In this document: positions 18,565-26,735 of the stretch, piece after piece
Layout: each line of letters starts with the position of its first letter
Position numbering within the stretch: the stretch's first letter is position 1
NCBI GenBank assembly: GCA_965662265.1
Contig: CBFIGX010000002.1
Coordinates: forward strand, 124,001 to 188,000
DNA: 64,000 nucleotides
Source of the DNA: CBFIGX01 sp965662265
GTDB lineage: Bacteria; Bacteroidota; Bacteroidia; Flavobacteriales; UBA7430
Direction: 5' to 3'
The notes under the pieces: model-generated
Told to the model about the DNA's origin: nothing
Seen by the model: the letters and a program-made list of their open reading frames with translations, nothing else
Database searches by the model: none
Made by a program: the position numbers and the translations under genes

Positions 18565-18595
18565 AAAAAGAAGACCTATTAGGTCTTCTTTTTTT
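18565..18595. terminator. Bidirectional terminator between the repeat protein and uvrA
   Basis: A perfect 13-bp inverted repeat (arms 18565-18577 and 18581-18593, three-base loop) runs through AAGAAGACCT/AGGTCTTCTT, with an A-run on the left and a T-run on the right. It can terminate transcription from both sides. It also encodes the last codons of uvrA, whose TAA stop is at 18579-18581 at the loop. Confidence 0.9.
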
Positions 18596-21422
18596 GTTCA
18601 GACAATTCCATTTTAAGATATTGAGCAGTGTGACTTAATTTATGCTTAATAATGGATTCAGGGGTTCCTTCACATAATATTTCTCCGCCTCCTTTGCCAC
18701 CTTCTGGACCTAGGTCTACAATATGATCTGCTAACTTAATTACATCCATATTATGTTCTATAATAAGTACACTATTACCTTTGTCAACTAATTTGTTCAA
18801 AACATCCATAAGCACGCTAATATCTTCAAAATGAAGACCAGTTGTAGGCTCATCTAAAATAAATAATGTGTTACCTGTATCTCTTTTACTTAATTCTGAG
18901 GCAAGTTTAACCCGTTGGGCTTCTCCACCAGATAATGTAGTTGACTGTTGCCCAAGAGTAATATAGCCTAAGCCAACTTCCTTTAGAGTATTAATTTTTT
19001 TGTAGATTTTTGGAATAGGCTCAAAAAAGCTAACTGCATCATTAATTGTCATATCTAAGACATTAGAGATAGACTTGCCTTTGTAACGTATTTCTAATGT
19101 TTCTGAATTAAAACGCCTACCGTTACAGGTTTCACATGGTACATGAACATCAGGTAAGAAATTCATTTCAATAACTCGCATACCTCCACCTTGGCATGTT
19201 TCACAGCGCCCCCCTTTAACATTAAAAGAAAAACGCCCTGGTTTATAAGCTCTAATTTTAGCCTCAGGAATTTCAGCGAATAATTTTCTAATGTCTGATA
19301 GTACACCTGTGTAAGTTGCAGGATTTGATCGGGGAGTCCTACCAATTGGTGACTGATCTACTTCAATAACTTTATCGATATACTCAAGTCCTTTTATACT
19401 TTTATATGGTAATGGCTTTTTTACAGCTCTAAAAAAATGACTATTTAAAATTGGATATAGGGTTTCATTTATAAGAGTCGACTTTCCGCTACCAGACACT
19501 CCAGTAATACATGTTAATTTACCAAGCGGTAATTTGAAATCAACATTTTTAAGATTATTTCCACTAGCTTGATTCAACTCAATATATTTACCGTTTCCTG
19601 GTTTTCTAGATTTTGGTATTTCTAAAAACTTCGACCCATTTAAATATTGATTTGTAAGGCTGTTTGACTGACTAATTTCTTTTGGAGGACCCTCAAAAAC
19701 AATATTTCCTCCATATTTTCCTGCACCTGGACCAATGTCAACAACATGATCTGCATTTATAATCATTTCTTTATCATGCTCTACGACAATTATTGAATTT
19801 CCAATATCTCTTAGCTCATTCAAAGAATTAATTAGCTTAGTATTGTCTCTTTGGTGTAACCCAATACTAGGTTCGTCTAGTATATACAATACACCAACGA
19901 GCTGTGAGCCAATCTGAGTAGCAAGCCTAATGCGTTGTGCTTCGCCACCAGAAAGTGTCTTAGAGCTCCTATTTAAGCTGAGATAATCTAACCCTACATC
20001 TAGTAAAAAATTTAGCCTGGTTTTTAATTCTTTAATAATTTCTAGTCCTATAGCTATTTGTCTTTGACTTAATTTTTGTTCTATCTCAAGAAGTATTTGT
20101 TTTAACTCAGAGACATCTTTTTGAGCTAAATCAGATATACTATAACCGCCAATTTTAAAATGAAGAGATTCCTGCTTTAATCTTTTACCATTACATGTAG
20201 TGCATAGGATTTCATTCATGTAATTCTTGGCCCATCTTTTTATGCTAGATGAGTCAGATTCGTTATACTGATAGTCAATAAAGTTTATAATACCCTCAAA
20301 ATTAATATGATAATCTTGTGTAATTCCCAACGCTTTATTTGTTACTTTAAAAGACTCTTTACTTCCGTATAAAATGACCTCCAATGCTTTATTGGGTATA
20401 GATTTAATTGGTTCTTTTAAACTAAATTTATATCGTTTAGCTATGGTCTCTAATTGTTTGTAAAACCATATGCTGTTTTTCTCTGTCATTGGATCAATTG
20501 CCCCGTTTTCTATAGAAATATTTTTATTTGGGATAATTTTACTCGGATCAACAACCATTTGAATACCGAGGCCATTACATTCTGGGCAAGCTCCTTTAGG
20601 TGAATTAAAAGAGAAACAATTTGGTTCTGGATCATCATATGCTATGCCAGTACTTGGGCACATTAAATGCTTACTAAAGTATCTTATTTCATCATTTTCT
20701 GGTATAAAAACTTGAAGAACACCTTTACCATATTTTAGAGAGGTATTTATAGACTCTTTTAGTCGTTTTTCAACTCCTTCTTTTATTTGTAGCCTATCAA
20801 TAACGATCTCTATATCATGACTTTTATATCGATCTAGTTGGAGGCCAGGCATTATATTTTGAATCTTGCCATCAATACGAACTTTTATAAACCCTTGTTT
20901 TAGTACCTGTTCAAAAAGCTCTCTATAATGACCTTTTCTTGCTTTTACAACTGGAGCTAGAAGTAAAATCTTTTGATTATGGTATGATGACTTAATAAGT
21001 TCTGTAATCTGGTCATGCGTATAGCTAACCATTTTCTCTCCAGATGTATATGAGTATGCAATTGAGATACGCGCAAATAAAAGTCTCAAAAAGTCATAGA
21101 TCTCTGTGATAGTACCTACAGTAGATCTAGGGTTTTTACTTGTTGTTTTTTGTTCTATAGATATTACTGGGCTTAATCCGTCTATTTTATCTACATCGGG
21201 GCGCTCTAATCCACCTAAAAATTGTCGAGCATAAGCTGAAAAGGTTTCTATATATCTACGTTGACCCTCGGCATAAATAGTATCAAATGCCAGAGATGAT
21301 TTCCCACTTCCACTTAAACCGGTAATTACTACCAATTTATCTCTAGGGATTTTTAAATCAATATTTTTTAAGTTATGTGCTTTAGCACCCTGAATATCAA
21401 TGTATTCTTGTTTTTCAAACAT
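18579..21422 (-). CDS. uvrA: Excinuclease ABC subunit UvrA
   Basis: Damage-recognition ATPase of nucleotide excision repair (947 residues, normal length). Two ABC modules are present: the first Walker A is GLSGSGKSSLAFDTIYAEG near residue 33 and the second GVSGSGKSTLINETL near residue 640. Each has an LSGGEAQR signature (KTLSGGEAQRIRLA and TTLSGGEAQRVKLA). The zinc module CETCQGGG...CETCNGRRF is in the second half, with another Cys pair, CPECNG, in the first. The 3' end lies inside the terminator shared with the convergent repeat-protein gene. It follows the transglycosylase gene by 10 bases on the minus strand. Confidence 0.98.
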   Translation of the reverse strand: MFEKQEYIDIQGAKAHNLKNIDLKIPRDKLVVITGLSGSGKSSLAFDTIYAEGQRRYIETFSAYARQFLGGLERPDVDKIDGLSPVISIEQKTTSKNPRSTVGTITEIYDFLRLLFARISIAYSYTSGEKMVSYTHDQITELIKSSYHNQKILLLAPVVKARKGHYRELFEQVLKQGFIKVRIDGKIQNIMPGLQLDRYKSHDIEIVIDRLQIKEGVEKRLKESINTSLKYGKGVLQVFIPENDEIRYFSKHLMCPSTGIAYDDPEPNCFSFNSPKGACPECNGLGIQMVVDPSKIIPNKNISIENGAIDPMTEKNSIWFYKQLETIAKRYKFSLKEPIKSIPNKALEVILYGSKESFKVTNKALGITQDYHINFEGIINFIDYQYNESDSSSIKRWAKNYMNEILCTTCNGKRLKQESLHFKIGGYSISDLAQKDVSELKQILLEIEQKLSQRQIAIGLEIIKELKTRLNFLLDVGLDYLSLNRSSKTLSGGEAQRIRLATQIGSQLVGVLYILDEPSIGLHQRDNTKLINSLNELRDIGNSIIVVEHDKEMIINADHVVDIGPGAGKYGGNIVFEGPPKEISQSNSLTNQYLNGSKFLEIPKSRKPGNGKYIELNQASGNNLKNVDFKLPLGKLTCITGVSGSGKSTLINETLYPILNSHFFRAVKKPLPYKSIKGLEYIDKVIEVDQSPIGRTPRSNPATYTGVLSDIRKLFAEIPEAKIRAYKPGRFSFNVKGGRCETCQGGGMRVIEMNFLPDVHVPCETCNGRRFNSETLEIRYKGKSISNVLDMTINDAVSFFEPIPKIYKKINTLKEVGLGYITLGQQSTTLSGGEAQRVKLASELSKRDTGNTLFILDEPTTGLHFEDISVLMDVLNKLVDKGNSVLIIEHNMDVIKLADHIVDLGPEGGKGGGEILCEGTPESIIKHKLSHTAQYLKMELSEQKKKT

Positions 21423-21432
21423 CTACAACTCC

Positions 21433-22551
21433 CTATTTTATTACTTGAATTTCCTGTCCTTTTTTAACCTTTATATCTAATAATTCTAGGTTTTGTAAAA
21501 ACAATTCTTCAATTTGAATATTCTGTTCAGCAGCAATTTCTGAGAGCATTTTTGTTTTCTCAATTTCAATTACAAAAGTATCCTTCTTAAATTCAAGTTT
21601 CCGCTTGATGGCCTCAGAATTATAATGTTCGACCTTATTTTCTGAGGTAAAATAACCAGAATCGGGAAGGTCAATTAGAAAAGCCCAGCCACTTTCGTTT
21701 TCTAGATGAGCTTGTCTTAGCCAAGGGTTATACTCTTTTAATATTTTATAGTTGACACCATTTTGTTCAGCGTATTGGGCGAAATTTGTTACGCTAGAAT
21801 CTAAGATTACCTGATTAAGTGGTGGTAAGGTATATAAATCTTTTTCGCGCACATGGAAACCGTATTTTTTTTGATTTTCTAATATTTCTTTTATTGCAGC
21901 TATTCTATACACATAGCGGCCTGTTTCACTGTTTAGTAACAAATCATAGTAGCTGTTTACGTTCTGTCTTTCGATTTGCTTTTTTAGTCCCGTCATACCC
22001 ATATTATATGCAGCTGCTGCTAGAGTCCATGAGCCAAACTTTCTGTATGCTTCGTTTAAATAATCGCAAGCAGCCTTAGTAGATTTAGCTAAATGATATC
22101 TTTCATCTACTTCTTTGTCTACAATAAGTCCATTTTCTTTCGCTGTAGATTTCATTATTTGCCACATACCAGTAGCTCCAGCTGGTGAAATAATGTTTGA
22201 AAGTCCACTTTCTGCAATGGCTAAGTATTTAAAGTCATCAGGTATGCCTTCTTTTTTTAGAATTGGCTCTATAATAGGGAAGTATTTGTATGATTTTTTA
22301 ATAAATAAAATAGTTTGAGACTGCCAATATGTATTTACAAGTAGCTCTCTGTCTAATTTCTCTTTAATATCATGTTGTTCTAAGGGCATCTTTTCTCCTG
22401 CAAATCCAATTCCCTTTGGTTGATTTAGAGCGTAAATTGCATAATTTTTATTGAATTTTACCTGATGACTTTCATCTTCTGGACCATTGAATACAGAAAA
22501 TATAAAAGTTGCAGATAATGCTATTAACAGTATCAATACATTTTTTTTCAT
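21433..22551 (-). CDS. Lytic murein transglycosylase (MltD-like, SLT plus LysM)
   Basis: Exported peptidoglycan lytic transglycosylase of 372 residues. A signal peptide covers about residues 1-20 (VLILLIALSATFIFSVF). The SLT catalytic domain contains AIAESGLSNIISPAGATGMWQIM with the catalytic Glu, and a later AAAAYNMG motif. A LysM-like segment at the very C-terminus (MLSEIAAEQNIQIEELFLQN) probably binds the wall. Its ATG shares one base with the rfbC stop, so the pair is translationally coupled. Confidence 0.92.
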   Translation of the reverse strand: MKKNVLILLIALSATFIFSVFNGPEDESHQVKFNKNYAIYALNQPKGIGFAGEKMPLEQHDIKEKLDRELLVNTYWQSQTILFIKKSYKYFPIIEPILKKEGIPDDFKYLAIAESGLSNIISPAGATGMWQIMKSTAKENGLIVDKEVDERYHLAKSTKAACDYLNEAYRKFGSWTLAAAAYNMGMTGLKKQIERQNVNSYYDLLLNSETGRYVYRIAAIKEILENQKKYGFHVREKDLYTLPPLNQVILDSSVTNFAQYAEQNGVNYKILKEYNPWLRQAHLENESGWAFLIDLPDSGYFTSENKVEHYNSEAIKRKLEFKKDTFVIEIEKTKMLSEIAAEQNIQIEELFLQNLELLDIKVKKGQEIQVIK

Positions 22552-23093
22552 TAGAATTGAGAATTTAAATCCTTAAATAATAAACCTTCTTGGTCTTTGT
22601 CTGATACAATAGGTTTTTTGTGCTCCCAATCAATAGCCAAAGAAGGGTCGTTCCAGATCAAGCAGGACTCTGATTCTGGATGATAAAAGGCATCGCATTT
22701 GTATTGGAATACAGTATTGTCTTCTAATGCAATAAAGCCATGGGCAAAACCCGCGGGAATCCACATCATATTGCACTTTTGACTACATAACTTAAGTTTG
22801 AAATGCTTGCCATATGTTTGGGATTGTTTTCGTAAGTCTACAACAACATCTAGTGCTGAACCTCTACTTACTCTAACAAGTTTCCCTTGGCTAAAAGGAG
22901 GTTTTTGAAAATGCAAACCTCGTAATACGCCATTATTAGAAAAAGATTGGTTGTCTTGAACAAATTTAATGTTTAAATCTAATTTGCTAAACACTTTATC
23001 GTTCCATGTCTCTATAAAATAACCTCGTTGATCTTTGTGCTTTTTTGGCTGAAAAACAACTAATCCTTCAAAATTTGTTTCAATAATTTGCAT
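22551..23093 (-). CDS. rfbC: dTDP-4-dehydrorhamnose 3,5-epimerase
   Basis: Third enzyme of dTDP-L-rhamnose synthesis, a cupin of 180 residues. The N-terminal KDQRGYFIETWN, the NNGVLRGLHFQKPP motif with the active-site His, a RGSALDVVVDLRK strand and the IPAGFAHGF motif are all present. It points to a rhamnose-containing surface polysaccharide, although rfbA, rfbB and rfbD are not in this window. It is upstream of and overlapping the lytic transglycosylase gene. Confidence 0.95.
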   Translation of the reverse strand: MQIIETNFEGLVVFQPKKHKDQRGYFIETWNDKVFSKLDLNIKFVQDNQSFSNNGVLRGLHFQKPPFSQGKLVRVSRGSALDVVVDLRKQSQTYGKHFKLKLCSQKCNMMWIPAGFAHGFIALEDNTVFQYKCDAFYHPESESCLIWNDPSLAIDWEHKKPIVSDKDQEGLLFKDLNSQF

Positions 23094-23206
23094 AGCTAAA
23101 TCTGTAAATAGCTAAAATAAATATTCAAGGATAAATTATTATCGATTTAGCGTATTCCTTTTTAACAATTCTTGCTGAGTTATTAAAAATAAAAAATAGA
23201 TACGTA

Positions 23207-23914
23207 TTATGCTTGTATTAAAAATATACAAGGCCTTTTATGCAGGTTAGGATATTTTGATTTTCTCCATGTTCCTATTGTTTTAGTTTTGATATATTCA
23301 GTAGATAACGATAAGTCGCAGGCAATACAAAGCTGTGTACTATCTTGTAGCGTTTGTAAAATATTCTCTAAGAGTTTTGTATTTCTATAGGGGGTTTCTA
23401 TAAATAATTGTGTTTGATTTAAGTTTCTTGAAATTCGCTCAAGATCTTTCAATCTCTTTTTCACATCTAATTTATCTATAGGTAGGTATCCATTAAAACA
23501 AAATGATTGACCATTCATACCACTAGCCATTAGAGATAGTAATATGGAAGAGGGCCCTATTAGAGGGGTGATTTGAATATTTTCTTTATGCGCAAGTAAA
23601 GCAATTTCTGCCCCAGGGTCTGCTATTCCTGGGCATCCTGCTTCTGATATTAGACCAACATTCTTACCTTCTCGACATGATTGTAGAAATGCTGGCAAGT
23701 CTGTAGGATCTGTATGTTTGTTTAATAAATGTATTTTAAGTTGATTTTGTGGAGTTGGAATTTTTAATAGTTTTAAAAAAGAACGTGCCGTTTTACTATT
23801 CTCCACTATAAACTCATCTAAACTGTGCACCACCTCTTTAACAGAGTGAGGAAGTACTTTAGAAACATCAGAATCTCCTAGAGTGGTTGGTATCATATAT
23901 AATTTACCTTTCAC
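23207..23914 (-). CDS. RsmI-like SAM-dependent methyltransferase (tetrapyrrole methylase fold)
   Basis: 235-residue enzyme of the tetrapyrrole methylase superfamily. Family marks are YMIPTTLGD at the start, ISEAGCPGIADPGAEI (the RsmI/CobA signature), TPLIGPSSILLSLMASG and FIETPYRNTKLLENIL. It is clearly shorter than RsmI, which has about 280 residues, and corresponds to the second, shorter Bacteroidota paralogue, so rRNA 2'-O-methylation is likely but not certain. It overlaps the phosphatase gene upstream by 11 bases. Confidence 0.85.
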   Translation of the reverse strand: MKGKLYMIPTTLGDSDVSKVLPHSVKEVVHSLDEFIVENSKTARSFLKLLKIPTPQNQLKIHLLNKHTDPTDLPAFLQSCREGKNVGLISEAGCPGIADPGAEIALLAHKENIQITPLIGPSSILLSLMASGMNGQSFCFNGYLPIDKLDVKKRLKDLERISRNLNQTQLFIETPYRNTKLLENILQTLQDSTQLCIACDLSLSTEYIKTKTIGTWRKSKYPNLHKRPCIFLIQA

Positions 23915-24383
23915 TTAAAAGTTCTTTTTCTAGATTGTTTTTAATGTTTTCACATGCCAAGTTTAACATTTCGTACACTTTTTGAAACCCTTCTACACCA
24001 CCGTAATATGGGTCTGGTACGGTTTGGTTTAATCCAGGATTCACTTCATTAAGAATCAACTTCACTTTCGACTTCTGTGCTTCGTTTTTAACTAATTTAA
24101 TGATGTTAGAATAGTTGCTGCTATCCATTGCATAAATAATGTCAAAATTTTCTAGATCAGATTTCACTAATTGTCTAGCTCTTTGCCCCTCAATACTCAC
24201 TTTATTTTCTTTAGCGACATCTATTGATCTTTGATCTGGTAATTTTCCTATATGATAGGCTGATGTACCTGCAGAATCGACTTCCACAGGCAAGTCCATG
24301 CATTTTGAGGCTAGAATTCCTTCTGCTAAAGGAGATCTACAAATGTTGCCCAAGCAAACCATAAGTATATTAAATTTCTTCAT
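23904..24383 (-). CDS. Low-molecular-weight protein-tyrosine phosphatase
   Basis: 159-residue LMW-PTP. The N-terminal P-loop CLGNICRSP contains the nucleophile Cys and the phosphate-binding Arg; the general acid motif TVPDPYYGG lies near residue 125. Possible partners are tyrosine kinases of polysaccharide export (Wzc type), which fits the nearby rfbC, but no kinase is seen here. The start is just downstream of the dnaA terminator. Confidence 0.93.
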   Translation of the reverse strand: MKKFNILMVCLGNICRSPLAEGILASKCMDLPVEVDSAGTSAYHIGKLPDQRSIDVAKENKVSIEGQRARQLVKSDLENFDIIYAMDSSNYSNIIKLVKNEAQKSKVKLILNEVNPGLNQTVPDPYYGGVEGFQKVYEMLNLACENIKNNLEKELLSER

Positions 24384-24387
24384 AAAT

Positions 24388-24412
24388 AAAAAAAGCAGGA
24401 AGATCCTGCTTT
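24388..24412 (-). terminator. Rho-independent terminator of dnaA
   Basis: Minus-strand hairpin AAAGCAGGA/TCCTGCTTT (9 bp, three-base loop) followed by a T-run, immediately after the dnaA stop. It also sits just before the phosphatase ATG, so that gene needs its own promoter or read-through. Confidence 0.88.
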
Positions 24413-24415
24413 AAA

Positions 24416-25852
24416 TTATAGTTGTTGTAATTCAAGTTTTTTTCCTAGATCGTCAACATACGTTCTAAATTGTTTGTCGGTATCTACCAAGTTGTTTACG
24501 GTTTTACAGGCGTGTAATACTGTTGCATGATCTTTCCCACCGCATTGAGCTCCAATACGTGCAAGAGAAGATTTGGTTAATTTTTTAGAAAAAAACATGG
24601 CTAATTGTCTAGCCTGTACAATTCTTCTTTTTCGTGTTTTAGAATTAAGCACTTCTAGGCTCAAGTCAAAGTAGTCACAAATAACTTTTTGAATATAATC
24701 AATCGAAACTTCTCGTGTTGTATTTTTCACGAATCGATCAATCATCTCCTTTGCTAGACTTAAATTGATATCTCTTTTGTTAAGTGAAGCTTGAGCAAGT
24801 AGTGATATCAGCGCGCCTTCTAATTCCCTCACATTAGAAGTGATGCTGTAGGCCAAGTATTCAACAACATCTTCAGGCATCTCTATGCCATCATTGTATA
24901 GTTTCTTTTTGAGGATACTTATTCTCGTTTGAAGGCTAGGTGTTTGTAGATCTGCGGAAAGGCCCCATTTGAAACGAGATAATAGTCTTTGCTCCATTCC
25001 TTGTAAATCTACAGGTGCTCTATCTGAAGTTAAGATAAGCTGTTTGCCTTGCTGATGAAGATGGTTGAAGACGTGAAAGAATACATCTTGAGTTTTTTCT
25101 TTCCCTGCAAAAAATTGAACATCATCAATAATTAAGATGTCGATCATTTGATAGAAATGAACAAAGTCATTTCGAGTATTGTTTCTGATAGAGTCTATAA
25201 ATTGCTGTGTGAATTTTTCAGCTGACACATAAAGGACAGTCTTTTCAGGATATCTGTCTTTAATTTCAATTCCAATCGCATGAGCTAAATGAGTTTTCCC
25301 TAAACCAACGCCACCATATAAAAGGAGAGGGTTAAATGATGTTCCTCCAGGATTATTACCAACTGCATAGCCAGCAGATCTTGCAAGTCGGTTACAATCA
25401 CCCTCTATAAAATTTTCAAATGTATAATTAGGGTTTAACTGAGATTCTATATTAACCTTTTTTAATCCAGGAATTACAAATGGATTTTTAACACCTACAG
25501 CTCCAATTTCTACAGGTACCGAAACTTTCGGGTTATTAATTGGAGGTCGGTTGTTGCTGGGTATTTTTACTGTATAGGGATTAGTGTTCCCGTATGTATT
25601 TTCCATTACTATAGAATACACCAATTTTGCTTCTTCACCCAACTCTCTTCCTACTGCAGTTTTGAGTAGCTTGATGTAGTGCTCTTCTATCCACTCATAA
25701 AAAAATTTACTTGGCACCTGAATATTTAAAGTTTTACTTTTAAGCTTAATTGGCTTAATAGGTAAAAACCATGTCTTGAAACTTTGCTCAGAAATATTAT
25801 CCTTAATAAATGCCAGGCAATTTCTCCATACAATTTCAGGTGATTTCTTCAT
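24416..25852 (-). CDS. dnaA: Chromosomal replication initiator DnaA
   Basis: AAA+ initiator that binds DnaA boxes at oriC (478 residues). Order of domains: N-terminal DnaB-interaction domain with WRNCLAFIKDNISEQSFKTWF; a linker to about residue 145; the AAA+ core with GGVGLGKTHLAHAIG near 178, IDDVQFFAGKEKTQ, and sensor motifs; then domain IV with RQLAMFFSKKLTKSSLARIG and the signature GGKDHATVLHACK. Its upstream 472-base gap is AT-rich but lacks consensus DnaA boxes. Confidence 0.98.
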   Translation of the reverse strand: MKKSPEIVWRNCLAFIKDNISEQSFKTWFLPIKPIKLKSKTLNIQVPSKFFYEWIEEHYIKLLKTAVGRELGEEAKLVYSIVMENTYGNTNPYTVKIPSNNRPPINNPKVSVPVEIGAVGVKNPFVIPGLKKVNIESQLNPNYTFENFIEGDCNRLARSAGYAVGNNPGGTSFNPLLLYGGVGLGKTHLAHAIGIEIKDRYPEKTVLYVSAEKFTQQFIDSIRNNTRNDFVHFYQMIDILIIDDVQFFAGKEKTQDVFFHVFNHLHQQGKQLILTSDRAPVDLQGMEQRLLSRFKWGLSADLQTPSLQTRISILKKKLYNDGIEMPEDVVEYLAYSITSNVRELEGALISLLAQASLNKRDINLSLAKEMIDRFVKNTTREVSIDYIQKVICDYFDLSLEVLNSKTRKRRIVQARQLAMFFSKKLTKSSLARIGAQCGGKDHATVLHACKTVNNLVDTDKQFRTYVDDLGKKLELQQL

Positions 25853-26324
25853 ATAATGATAAGTGTTTTAGGGGTTCTGAAACTTCAGTACTCTATTGTT
25901 AAGTTTGTGTCTTATTAATAGGACAAATTTGTGAACAAAAAAGTTAAGAAAAAAATAAAATTGCTATTGATATTTAACTTTCTTTTTCTTAATTAGAGAA
26001 AACTGCTCATATAAAAACAAATAGATATTTATTAAATTAATTTAACTGCTAAAAGTTTCAAACAAGATATAAATTTATTGTTTGTTAATATTAATTAAAT
26101 CTAAATATCTATTCAATAATTAAAGTGTGAAATTTATTTTTTCTTCATAAATTTAGTTACAAAATACTAACTACAAGTTCCTTTTTAGTTTTACTCAATT
26201 TTTGGCTAGAACTTGAAGAGATAACAATTAAAAACCATCATTCAATTGCCAATTAATCAATTTCAACTTAAACAGCACATGCATATAAAAAAGATTAAAT
26301 AAATTCGCATATAAATTTGAGTTT
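25853..26324. other. AT-rich intergenic region between dnaA and the thioesterase gene
   Basis: 472 bases with no supported gene. It separates two divergent units and must hold the dnaA promoter and the plus-strand promoter described next. I looked for TTATNCACA-type DnaA boxes and found none that fit, so I do not call an origin. Short A/T runs and TTAATTAAAT-type patches are its main content. Confidence 0.6.
26312..26319 (+). promoter_or_regulatory. Candidate -7 element very close to the thioesterase start
   Basis: TAAATTTG fits the TAnnTTTG consensus and ends 5 bases before the ATG at 26325, which would give a leaderless or nearly leaderless transcript. No TTG lies at the -33 distance. Confidence 0.4.
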
Positions 26325-26732
26325 ATGCTTAATCATAAAACATTTTTTAGAGTATTGTATAGCGATACTGATAAAATGGGATATATGTATTATGGACAGT
26401 ATGCAAAATACCTGGAAATGGGAAGGGTAGAGGCGCTTCGCAGCTTGGGTGTTTCCTATAAAAATATGGAAGAATCTGGTGTAATGCTACCTGTTTTAAA
26501 CCTTAATATAAAATATATTAAGCCACTGTATTATGATGATAAAGTGAGTTTATATACTCGAGTGGAAACAATGCCTTCAACTAGAATCCTATTCAAATAC
26601 GAAATGAAAAATGAAAAGGGTGAACTTACCACGGTTGCAGAAACCAGCTTGGTATTTGTTAACCGCAATACTGGAGCACCTTGCAGTGTTCCGGAAAACC
26701 TTAAAAATAAAATACAAATCTATTTTACTTAA
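26325..26732 (+). CDS. Acyl-CoA thioesterase, hot-dog fold (YbgC/FadM-like)
   Basis: 135-residue 4HBT-family protein. The N-terminus has RVLYSDTDKMGYMYYGQYAKYLEMGRVE, with the conserved Asp-x-x-x-x-x-Tyr/His-like active region, followed by the LNIKYIKPLYYDD strand. It probably hydrolyses short or medium acyl-CoAs. The next gene, the S46 peptidase, begins 3 bases after its stop, so they are likely one transcript. Confidence 0.88.
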   Translation: MLNHKTFFRVLYSDTDKMGYMYYGQYAKYLEMGRVEALRSLGVSYKNMEESGVMLPVLNLNIKYIKPLYYDDKVSLYTRVETMPSTRILFKYEMKNEKGELTTVAETSLVFVNRNTGAPCSVPENLKNKIQIYFT

Positions 26733-26735
26733 ACG

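Noticed and set aside
25853..26324. Possible replication origin beside dnaA
   Set aside because: AT-rich and next to dnaA, but I found no repeated TTATNCACA-type DnaA boxes, and in Bacteroidota dnaA and oriC are often apart. GC-skew over the genome would decide.
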